NCBI GenBank assembly: GCA_014859725.1
Contig: JACUTQ010000004.1
Span: 1-41,962, forward strand
Origin: Methanosarcinales archaeon
GTDB taxonomy: Archaea; Halobacteriota; Methanosarcinia; Methanosarcinales; Methanocomedenaceae
DNA length: 41,962 nt
Direction: 5' to 3'
Each line of letters opens with the position of its first letter. Position 1 is the first letter of the stretch. The translations under genes were made by a program, and so were the position numbers. Under the pieces are notes generated by a model. It did no database searches, was not told the origin of the DNA, and saw nothing but the letters and a program-made list of their open reading frames with translations. Of this stretch, positions 24,654-31,496 are shown piece by piece.

Positions 24654-26573
24654 CTAACTGCTCCCAGAACCCAGGTTCATCTTATCCAGATACCGTACAG
24701 CAACACAGACTTCAGTGCATTTACCGCATCTGTTACAATTGTCTGTCACTATAATAGATTTATCTTCAATTGTTATTGCATTTTCAGGACAGGCTTTCTC
24801 ACAGATCGCACATCCTGTACATCTGGCTGACCTGACAAGCTGCCGGATTGCAGAATTAAAAAGCCTGCCGGCCGTCTCTTCATCATGAGCATTGATCTGC
24901 AATGTCCCGTCTGTGTATAGCTTGATGCTTCCTTCAGGAGTCTGGCTGATCACCACCCCCAGGTCTTCTGAATAATGAACCTCCCCCACAATTTTCAATG
25001 TCTGTATTGCATTTTCTATTCTAATTCCTTTAACATTTCCTTCGATACTATAACCTCCGGCCTTGCAGGGTGAAATGCCAGATACAATTTTTATATTGAA
25101 AGCTTCAGGTTCTGCGTCTTTTGGCATTATTGAAATACCCAGTTGTTGGGCCAGCTGTTTCATCTTTGGCGGGTGATCACGCCAGCGCCAGAAACCATGC
25201 CTGATATATTCTTTAGAAAAGCCTTTTGATTCTGCCCATTCATGCAGGTAACTGTCCCATGTGCGGTACAGTTTTGGGTGTAATATTTCCATTCGTTTAT
25301 ATTCCGCTGTGAGCGCTGCCGGACACAGCCAGCAGCCGATGCGTTCGAATCCCTGGTCATATAAAGGATTATATTCCAGGCCCCGCCAATAAATATACAG
25401 CCATACCTCAATAGCCCTCCAGTCCTTGATCGGATAGATATTGACCTGGCCCGGTACAAATGGATTTTCCTCTTTGGGTGGGATCCGGGCCCTGGAAAAT
25501 GATTCAAATTTGCGCTTGCCGTCAATGGTCAGGAAATTCCCGCCTCCAGCAACCTGAGTGGCAGGGGACAGTTTACAGACTTTGCAGCACCACCGGTAAT
25601 CCTTGGCAGGGGGCCCGAAATCTGGAAGGTTCTGTTCGAAGGCATCTCGCGCATCCAGTTCTTCCAGCTTGATATTATTTTCAATGCAGAATTTCCGTGC
25701 ATATTCCACGGTTTCCGGGAATTCCAGACCCGTATTGATAAAGTACGCCCGGGGAGGTTTTTTCAGAGCGCTCATAGTCAGGTCAAGCACTGCAAGACTG
25801 TCCTTCCCGCCGCTGAATGAGACGTATACTGGTCTGCTGCGGAATTCTCTTTGGTTGGCCATGCCCCTGATGGTATTGATAGCATTCTTGCCCAGGTGTT
25901 TTATTGCAGGTTTGTTGGCCTTTATCACATCATCCATTGATGGTATTTTTTCGTGTAATCGGGATTTTGTACTGCCGATCTTCCTGATCCTGACCGCTGG
26001 AGTTTCGTCTTTTGCCATATCGTTAGAATTTAACAGAGCTGTTCCTACTCCTACCATGCTGCCCTTCCTGATTATGACATCATTACCCATCTTTATATCA
26101 TCTGAACAGGACACCACCAGATCTGACTTCACCGTCTTACCGCTTAAATGCCCCCTGATGTCTGACAGCTCAACTGTCCTTTGGTTGGTATATCCTGTAA
26201 GTATGGCAGCACCATCCATTGATAAGTCCAACTGCCAGTCCAGAATTTTCAGATCATACCGCACTATGCCAAGGATAAAACCGTCCAGTACCACCTGGTC
26301 GGTCTTGTCTTCCCCACCGATCTTATTAAGTAGAATTATCCTGTTGTCCAGGGGGTCAGTCCCGTATCGACTGATAAGCAGGTCATGAAGAATACTGCGT
26401 TCATAGGGTGAGCAGAACCTGATATCTCCCGGCAGCCCCAGGTTTATCTGTTTTCCTTTAGCATTGCAGATAGCACACTCATGACTGATCAATGGAAGAT
26501 TGCAATCTGAACACCAGAAGATGGATGCATTTTGGGTTGGTTTGATTTTTTTCTGTTTATAGGGTGTGGTCAT
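24654..26573 (-). CDS. PAPS reductase-family protein fused to PUA-like and 2[4Fe-4S] ferredoxin domains
   Basis: The 639-residue protein has an N-terminal zinc-ribbon-like part (WCSDCNLP...CAIC), a PUA-like domain (residues about 60-190) and a PP-loop ATPase domain with YVSFSGGKDSLAVLDL. Next comes a cysteine-rich stretch (YRWCCKVCKLSP, RIGCWLCPAAL). The C-terminus has a ferredoxin with CTGCAICEKACPENAI and CNRCGKCTEVC. This architecture recurs in methanogens as a 'PAPS reductase' protein of unsettled role; adenylyl-sulfate reduction or a thiolation reaction has been proposed for such PP-loop enzymes. The extra cysteines suggest an added Fe-S cluster near the active site. An ISAzo13-like element abuts the 3' end. 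A HAD phosphatase gene starts upstream on the same strand. Confidence 0.85.
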   Translation of the reverse strand: MTTPYKQKKIKPTQNASIFWCSDCNLPLISHECAICNAKGKQINLGLPGDIRFCSPYERSILHDLLISRYGTDPLDNRIILLNKIGGEDKTDQVVLDGFILGIVRYDLKILDWQLDLSMDGAAILTGYTNQRTVELSDIRGHLSGKTVKSDLVVSCSDDIKMGNDVIIRKGSMVGVGTALLNSNDMAKDETPAVRIRKIGSTKSRLHEKIPSMDDVIKANKPAIKHLGKNAINTIRGMANQREFRSRPVYVSFSGGKDSLAVLDLTMSALKKPPRAYFINTGLEFPETVEYARKFCIENNIKLEELDARDAFEQNLPDFGPPAKDYRWCCKVCKLSPATQVAGGGNFLTIDGKRKFESFSRARIPPKEENPFVPGQVNIYPIKDWRAIEVWLYIYWRGLEYNPLYDQGFERIGCWLCPAALTAEYKRMEILHPKLYRTWDSYLHEWAESKGFSKEYIRHGFWRWRDHPPKMKQLAQQLGISIMPKDAEPEAFNIKIVSGISPCKAGGYSIEGNVKGIRIENAIQTLKIVGEVHYSEDLGVVISQTPEGSIKLYTDGTLQINAHDEETAGRLFNSAIRQLVRSARCTGCAICEKACPENAITIEDKSIIVTDNCNRCGKCTEVCVAVRYLDKMNLGSGSS

Positions 26574-26610
26574 GATTTATGATTGATTAGATTTTTTTGT
26601 AATAATTAGT

Positions 26611-27258
26611 TCAGATAAGTACATGGTGTTTAAGATAATCAATAAGTGCAGCATGGTTCTCCAGAATAATATCAGCCTGTTCCAATTTTTGGGGCAGGAC
26701 ATGAACAGGTATGGCAATACAATACAAACCCGCCCTTTTAGCTGACTCCACACCCATTGGTGCATTTTCGATAACAATACATTCTTCTTTTTCAATACCC
26801 AGCATCTTCACTGCTTTGAGATATGGTTCAGGGGAGGGTTTACCTTCCCTGACATCTTCCCCGGCTACAACTATTTCAAATACGCCAGGGAAAAATCGGT
26901 CCATCAAATCCAGTACTTCTGTCCGGTCTGACCCTGAAACTACTCCAAGACGGTACTTCTTCTTCAGCAAATCAAGACATTCAGTAATACTTTCGAATGG
27001 CTTTGACTGGTTTTTCCTCCTGAAAAGCTCCCTCTTTTTTTGTGCAAGTTCATCAAATTCACTGATGTCCACAACTTTACCTGCCTTCCCGAACATCAGC
27101 CTGATCACACCTTCGTGGTTAGACCCTTCAATATTGTAGATATCCTGCCTGGTAATATTAACACCTTTTTCAGCAAGAACTTTTTTCCAGGCCTCAGCGT
27201 GGCAGGGCATGGAATCGATGAGAACGCCGTCCATATCAAATATTATTGCTTTTAGCAC
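26611..27258 (-). CDS. HAD-IA phosphatase (phosphoglycolate phosphatase/beta-phosphoglucomutase-like)
   Basis: The 215-residue protein starts with the nucleophile motif AIIFDMDGVLIDSMPCHAEAW. It has a helical C1 cap, motif II LGVVSGSDRTEV, motif III GEDVREGKPSPEPYLKA and motif IV CIVIENAPMGVESAKRAG. The EN (rather than GD) in motif IV resembles the beta-phosphoglucomutase branch. The exact phosphate substrate is unknown. The PAPS-reductase-like gene begins 37 bases downstream on the same strand, so they may be co-transcribed. Confidence 0.88.
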   Translation of the reverse strand: MLKAIIFDMDGVLIDSMPCHAEAWKKVLAEKGVNITRQDIYNIEGSNHEGVIRLMFGKAGKVVDISEFDELAQKKRELFRRKNQSKPFESITECLDLLKKKYRLGVVSGSDRTEVLDLMDRFFPGVFEIVVAGEDVREGKPSPEPYLKAVKMLGIEKEECIVIENAPMGVESAKRAGLYCIAIPVHVLPQKLEQADIILENHAALIDYLKHHVLI

Positions 27259-27358
27259 GAGATAGTATCATTCGTGAAACCTAATAAAATTACTGCGTCC
27301 ACTGTAGCCTAAAAAATATATATTTTGTTAGGATTTTTTGATTATTCGGTGCTGAATT

Positions 27359-27516
27359 ATGTCAGAAAAAAAGAATGTTCCGGATGTCCTGAAGGTGAAC
27401 GGACTGCCAGAAAGGTCATAAAGTTTAAAGGGGACGTAGAAAAACTTACTGAAAGTAGTAAGGAAAGCAGACGTAAGGAACTTGCAGACGATTTCCTGCG
27501 ATCCGGAGGATACTGA
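27359..27516 (+). CDS. Small CxxC protein with probable one-base frameshift
   Basis: A frame ending at 27516 encodes KECSGCPEGERTARKVIKF and then a charged helix (VEKLTESSKESRRKELADDF). In that frame only a TTG (27325) or GTG (27349) start is available. The nearby ATG at 27359, correctly placed below a TATA-like AAAATATATATTTT (27311-27324), opens MSEKKN in another frame that stops after 20 codons. Adding one A to the seven-A run at 27366-27372 gives a continuous 52-residue protein MSEKKECSGCPEGERTARKV and so on. The CxxC pair suggests metal binding or a redox role. Function unknown. Confidence 0.45.
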
Positions 27517-27534
27517 CAGTTGGGATGATCAATT

Positions 27535-28161
27535 CTAATATCCCGTCTCATTCCGGGCGATTTCTAAAATATCTCCTGCACAGCTCATAATATGTATGGC
27601 AAAATCTTCTTTATTATTATATGCATGTTCCAAGCCTTCGGAGACCTTATGGGAATATTCAAAATCCTTGATATAGTTCTCATCGATTATTTCAGCTGAT
27701 ACAAAAAATTTTTTAATCCCTGATATCAGGCATTGGTGACCAATAGCACGATACCCTTTACTAAATAATAAGGCATTGAAAGAGTGTTGCAGCGAATAAT
27801 GTCCCTGGATCGTGGCCCATTTGAATATCTTTTCTGCTGCTGAGCGCTCAGAGGTTTCTAGATCATATTCTGCCTCCTTCAGTTCTCCTGAGATATTTTC
27901 AGGGTCAATTTCTATCTTGATAATAGTGCCATCTTCAATGCATTGTTCAAACTGGTCCATTATTTCTCCGCCGTTAGCCTTGAATTTTTTATTAATCATG
28001 CTGTACTGGTGGGTGCCCACCTGCCAGAACATAATAAGCAGTTCACAAATGTTCTTCAAATAGTACTCATCATATTCCCTTAAATATATTGTCTCCCATT
28101 GCTTAAGAGTAAAAGTCTTTTCAGGTGTTGTTGCCTCCACATCAGCCTGGATTGAAAACAA
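27535..28161 (-). CDS. HEPN-like domain protein, 208 residues
   Basis: The C-terminal half (residues about 105-205) looks like a HEPN four-helix domain: SAAEKIFKWATIQGHYSLQH, FNALLFSKGYRAIGHQCLI, then YSHKVSEGLEHAYNNKEDF and a final helix. The R-x3-H spacing in YRAIGH differs from the RNase-active Rx4-6H motif, so catalysis is doubtful. The N-terminal half is acidic and not recognised. HEPN proteins often pair with MNT nucleotidyltransferases, but no partner is adjacent. The longest frame starts with TTG at 28161; a GTG at 28140 is an alternative. The true start is uncertain. It is convergent with the small CxxC gene. Confidence 0.55.
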   Translation of the reverse strand: MFSIQADVEATTPEKTFTLKQWETIYLREYDEYYLKNICELLIMFWQVGTHQYSMINKKFKANGGEIMDQFEQCIEDGTIIKIEIDPENISGELKEAEYDLETSERSAAEKIFKWATIQGHYSLQHSFNALLFSKGYRAIGHQCLISGIKKFFVSAEIIDENYIKDFEYSHKVSEGLEHAYNNKEDFAIHIMSCAGDILEIARNETGY

Positions 28162-28328
28162 TATCTATTCATGCTCTTTTTCAGGGAGGAGTGGCACAAT
28201 ATCAAGAAAATCGTTTGATGCGATAAATGCCAAAATAACTGGATTTTGAAACTGTGCTATAAGGGAGATGACATTACAGTTAGTGTAAGAACAACACTTT
28301 TTTAACAACCTACATCATCCATAAAATA

Positions 28329-28514
28329 ATGTCAGAGGATTTAAGTGGTGAAGCATGGCAGCTTCTTGAAAAAGCAAATTCACAGATTGGGCGTGGTCTA
28401 TACACAGACGCCCTTGCCACCCTCGCAAAAGCCGGGCAGCTTGCCCATAAGGCAAAAGCGCCGGATGTCCAGTCTGCTGTATTGGGGACAACTGTGAGAC
28501 TCTGGGAGAATTAG
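28329..28514 (+). CDS. Hypothetical 61-residue helical protein (single TPR-like hairpin)
   Basis: The peptide reads as two amphipathic helices (EAWQLLEKANSQIGRGLYTD, then ALATLAKAGQLAHKA) with the A-G/Y pattern of a single tetratricopeptide hairpin. No Shine-Dalgarno precedes the ATG, and a TTTTTTAA element about 25-30 bases upstream suggests a leaderless mRNA. No family recognised. The codon usage and composition look protein-like, and the frame is uninterrupted. Confidence 0.45.
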   Translation: MSEDLSGEAWQLLEKANSQIGRGLYTDALATLAKAGQLAHKAKAPDVQSAVLGTTVRLWEN

Positions 28515-28551
28515 AGATATAACCTATAACCTACCTCCATTGTTGATCGGT

Positions 28552-28764
28552 TTAAGCCCTCCACTGGTCCATTAACCTCTTCAGATTAAGATTCTGATCA
28601 AGTGCTTGACACTATCAACATTAATATCCCTACCAACAAAAGAGCTTCTACTATCTCTGGGTTTGAAGTTGGTAATGTGTCGATAGAGTATCTGCTTTTT
28701 AGTTCCTTGAAAATCAATTCAATAGAGATCCAGTTAACATTATTTATCATGAATATTTATTCTC
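28552..28764 (-). pseudogene. Relic of an IS4-type transposase C-terminus, frameshifted
   Basis: The minus strand encodes NWISIELIFKELKSRYSIDT followed by LPTSNPEIVEALLLVGILML, strongly resembling the C-terminal part of IS4-family DDE transposases (ELLFKELKSRY, SNPEIVEA). The frame stops at 28598-28600, but a neighbouring frame continues as ALDQNLNLKRLMDQWRA to 28552, which fits the same protein after a one-base shift. The N-terminal two-thirds is missing. This relic occupies most of the 28515-28770 gap. Bases 28818-28982 (+) could encode a 54-residue peptide (MNLIEEIRFIYKELKG...) but it overlaps the promoter of the next operon and I do not call it. Confidence 0.65.
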
Positions 28765-28964
28765 TTGATAATATATATTCGAAAAGTATATAATTAAGTA
28801 GACCGGAATTATATATAATGAATTTAATTGAGGAGATTAGATTTATATATAAAGAATTGAAAGGAATTCAATATTTTAACAAAGTGTTGGGTCCGGTCGG
28901 AGAAAATCGCTTGCCTGAATATATTTTTTTCATTTTCAGGTTAGTCCCATTTTTCACAAATAAA

Positions 28965-28980
28965 TCGAAATGTTTAAATT
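28965..28980 (+). promoter_or_regulatory. Likely promoter of the hdr/fdh operon (BRE/TATA)
   Basis: CGAAATGTTTAAATT combines an A-rich BRE-like element with TTTAAATT about 40 bases before the GTG start at 29019, predicting transcription from about 29000. Just upstream CCTGAA (28914-28919) and TTCAGG (28935-28940) form a short inverted repeat that could be a regulator site. Confidence 0.4.
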
Positions 28981-29018
28981 GAATCTTATTAAGCTAAACG
29001 TCAAAAAGATATGTGTAG

Positions 29019-30071
29019 GTGAGTAGTACGTCGTCAAATATGCAGCTTTGCTACCAATGTGGTAAGTGTACTGCCATTTGTCCAGTTAGAAGAGTCATAA
29101 AGACTTCCCCCAGAAATACCATATACCAATCTAATGTATATAGGACAGGTTCCGATGATATCTGGAACTGTCTTACATGCAATTTATGCTATGATGGATG
29201 TCCTCAGGGCGTGAACTATCCCGAATTCGTCAGGGAAGAACGTGAGGGTAAACAAAATGGTGATCTGGTCCATAAGGGAGTATTTACAGCTTTATCTGAA
29301 CTAATGGTAGACCTGAATAAGAGTAGAACCAGCCTGGAAGAGGCAGGAAACCCCGATTCCAAGATCGGTTATTATCCTGGATGTCTTGATTTTCATAATA
29401 TGTTCTATAACCTGGATGTGGATTTCAGATCTATCGCAGATTCATCCATGAAACTGCTTGATAAGATGGGGAAGGATCCAAAGCTCCTGCAGATGAAATG
29501 CTGCGGCCATGACCAATTGTGGCAGGGAGATAAAGAGACATTTGAAAAATTAAAGGAACAAAATATCAAACTTATCGAAGACAGCGGTATCGAGACCCTT
29601 GTCACTTCGTGTGCCGAATGCTACCGCACACTGAGCCAGGATTATGATCTGCCTATTGAAGTAGTCCATATCAGCCAGCTTTTGAATGATGCTGATCTGG
29701 GTATTGATTCCGGGATAAATGTTACATACCATGATGCATGCAGGCTGGGCCGGCACATGGGAGAATATGAGGCTCCACGAAATGCCCTGGCCTCTGCAGG
29801 GGCAAAGGTCAATGAAATGACACATAATAAAGAGAATGCCTGGTGCTGTGGTGTTTCGTCAGGTATGAACTGTAACGATAAGAGCAAGGCCCTGCGCAAG
29901 GCAAGACTGGACGAGGCTGCGGCCACCGGGGCAGAAGTGCTTATTACCTCGTGTCCCAAGTGCCTGGCACATCTGACCTGCATGAAGAATGAGCAGGAAT
30001 CTGTTGAACATTACGATTTTGAGATCAAGGATATGGCAGTATTCCTTGCCGAGCAGCTGGAGGGTGAATAA
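29019..30071 (+). CDS. HdrD-like protein: HdrC-type 2[4Fe-4S] domain fused to two CCG domains
   Basis: Of about 350 residues, the N-terminal part has two [4Fe-4S] motifs (CYQCGKCTAICP, CLTCNLCYDGCP). The rest has two cysteine-rich CCG domains: PGCLDF...CCGHDQL...SCAECY and DACRLGRH...CCGVSSG...SCPKC. This HdrC-HdrB fusion order is that of HdrD, GlpC and related subunits; CCG domains hold the noncubane clusters that reduce disulfides. It opens the operon and is separate from the hdrC and hdrB genes that follow, so the cluster encodes two potential disulfide-reducing modules. The start is GTG 29019 or ATG 29040. A membrane cytochrome partner (HdrE) is not present, which suggests a soluble role. 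Confidence 0.85.
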   Translation: MSSTSSNMQLCYQCGKCTAICPVRRVIKTSPRNTIYQSNVYRTGSDDIWNCLTCNLCYDGCPQGVNYPEFVREEREGKQNGDLVHKGVFTALSELMVDLNKSRTSLEEAGNPDSKIGYYPGCLDFHNMFYNLDVDFRSIADSSMKLLDKMGKDPKLLQMKCCGHDQLWQGDKETFEKLKEQNIKLIEDSGIETLVTSCAECYRTLSQDYDLPIEVVHISQLLNDADLGIDSGINVTYHDACRLGRHMGEYEAPRNALASAGAKVNEMTHNKENAWCCGVSSGMNCNDKSKALRKARLDEAAATGAEVLITSCPKCLAHLTCMKNEQESVEHYDFEIKDMAVFLAEQLEGE

Positions 30072-30072
30072 T

Positions 30073-30606
30073 ATGAGTGAAGTTATTAAGGCAAGTAATC
30101 TGGATCCCACCTTCAGGCAGGAAGTCTTTGAAGAACCAGGGGCAGAGAAGATCACTCTGTGTTTCAACTGTACAGGCTGCACCTCCGGATGTCCCATGGC
30201 AGAGCAGGAACCTGAGTATAATATACGCAAATTCCTGAGAATGGCTAACCTGGGCATGAAGGACGAGCTGTTGAACAGCCCGTATATCTGGTACTGTACC
30301 ACATGCTATAAATGTCAGGAACGGTGCCCTCAGGGTGTGCAGAATGTGGATGCCCTGCTCAAGATACGTACCATTGCGGTCCATGACGGCATCATACTGG
30401 GTCCCCATAAGAAGGTGGGCCAGATCGTGATAAAGCTGGGACATGCAGTACCCATTAATGACGATACAAAAGAGAAGAGGAAGAAACTGGGACTTGATGA
30501 GTTGCCTCCCACTGTACACAGGTTCCCTGACGCTTTAGACGAGGTCAAGAAGTTGATGCAAATTGTAGGATTTGATAAGATCGTGGCAGAGGAGGCTGAA
30601 AAATGA
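30073..30606 (+). CDS. hdrC: Heterodisulfide reductase subunit C
   Basis: The 177-residue protein has the two HdrC cluster motifs, CFNCTGCTSGCP and CTTCYKCQERCPQG, and the helical linker between them (YNIRKFLRMANLGM). HdrC passes electrons from HdrA to the catalytic HdrB. The ATG at 30073 is preceded by GGAGGGTGA six bases upstream, which settles the start within a longer open frame. It begins 1 base after the stop of the HdrD-like gene and overlaps hdrB by 4 bases. Confidence 0.92.
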   Translation: MSEVIKASNLDPTFRQEVFEEPGAEKITLCFNCTGCTSGCPMAEQEPEYNIRKFLRMANLGMKDELLNSPYIWYCTTCYKCQERCPQGVQNVDALLKIRTIAVHDGIILGPHKKVGQIVIKLGHAVPINDDTKEKRKKLGLDELPPTVHRFPDALDEVKKLMQIVGFDKIVAEEAEK

Positions 30607-31496
30607 CCAAATTATCATTTTTCCTGGGCTGCATAGCCCCCAATAGATATCCTGGTATCGAAGCCTCCACCAAGAAGACGTTGAATAAATTGGGCATTGA
30701 ACTGGAGGACCTGGAAGGTGCTTCATGCTGTCCTGCTCCGGGAGTGTTCCGGTCCTTTGACAAGAACACCTGGCTCTCACTGGCATCCAGGAACATCACA
30801 CTTTCGGAAGCCATGGGTGACGATATCCTGACAGTCTGCAACGGTTGTTTCGGCTCCCTGACAGATGCCAATAATGTACTGAAAGAAGATGCAGAGCTAA
30901 AAGCCGAGGTCAACAAGATACTGGCCCAGATCGGTAAGGAATTCAAAGGCACACAGGATGTGCGCCATATTGTTGAATACCTCTACCAGGAAGTGGGACC
31001 AGAAAAGATAAAGGAAGCAGTGACCAACCCGCTGGACCTTAGAGTGGCAGTGCATTACGGATGCCACCTTGTTAAACCAAGCAAGGAGCGGCATCTTGGA
31101 TCTGTGGAGAAACCCACGTTCTTTGACGAACTGGTGGAAGCAACAGGGGCCACTTCAGTGGACTATGAGGATAAGATGGCTTGCTGCGGAGCCGGTGGTG
31201 GTGCCAGGACTGCGGTGATAGATACCACCCTGAAACTTGTTGACAAAAAACTTGATAATATGGAAGCAGCCAATGTGGACTGCGTAGTGGATGCATGTCC
31301 ATTCTGCCATTTGCAGTTTGATGTGGGCCAGACAGAGATTAAGAAAAAATTTGAAAAGGAACACGGTATGCCTGTGCTGCACTATTCGCAGCTGCTGGGA
31401 CTTGCCATGGGTTTTACCCCTGAGGAACTGGGTATCGACCAGAACTTTGTGGAAAATAGTAAATTTATTGAAAAAATCAGAGGTGGTGCGAAATGA
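30603..31496 (+). CDS. hdrB: Heterodisulfide reductase subunit B (catalytic, two noncubane clusters)
   Basis: The 297-residue protein contains two CCG motifs: FLGCIAPN...GASCCPAPG...CNGCF and HYGCH...MACCGAGGG...CPFC. These bind the paired noncubane [4Fe-4S] clusters that cleave CoM-S-S-CoB in methanogens. It has normal length and intact cysteine motifs, so it should be active. Start overlaps hdrC and the stop overlaps the double hdrA, both through ATGA. Confidence 0.93.
   Translation: MTKLSFFLGCIAPNRYPGIEASTKKTLNKLGIELEDLEGASCCPAPGVFRSFDKNTWLSLASRNITLSEAMGDDILTVCNGCFGSLTDANNVLKEDAELKAEVNKILAQIGKEFKGTQDVRHIVEYLYQEVGPEKIKEAVTNPLDLRVAVHYGCHLVKPSKERHLGSVEKPTFFDELVEATGATSVDYEDKMACCGAGGGARTAVIDTTLKLVDKKLDNMEAANVDCVVDACPFCHLQFDVGQTEIKKKFEKEHGMPVLHYSQLLGLAMGFTPEELGIDQNFVENSKFIEKIRGGAK

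Noticed and set aside
24654-24656. Possibility that the ISAzo13 element truncated the PAPS-reductase-like gene
   Set aside because: The ferredoxin domain is complete and followed by a short tail before the stop; the IS end lies 4 bases outside the gene.
28818-28982. 54-codon ORF on the plus strand before the hdr operon
   Set aside because: No ribosome site, overlaps the likely TATA box of the operon, and no recognisable protein pattern.
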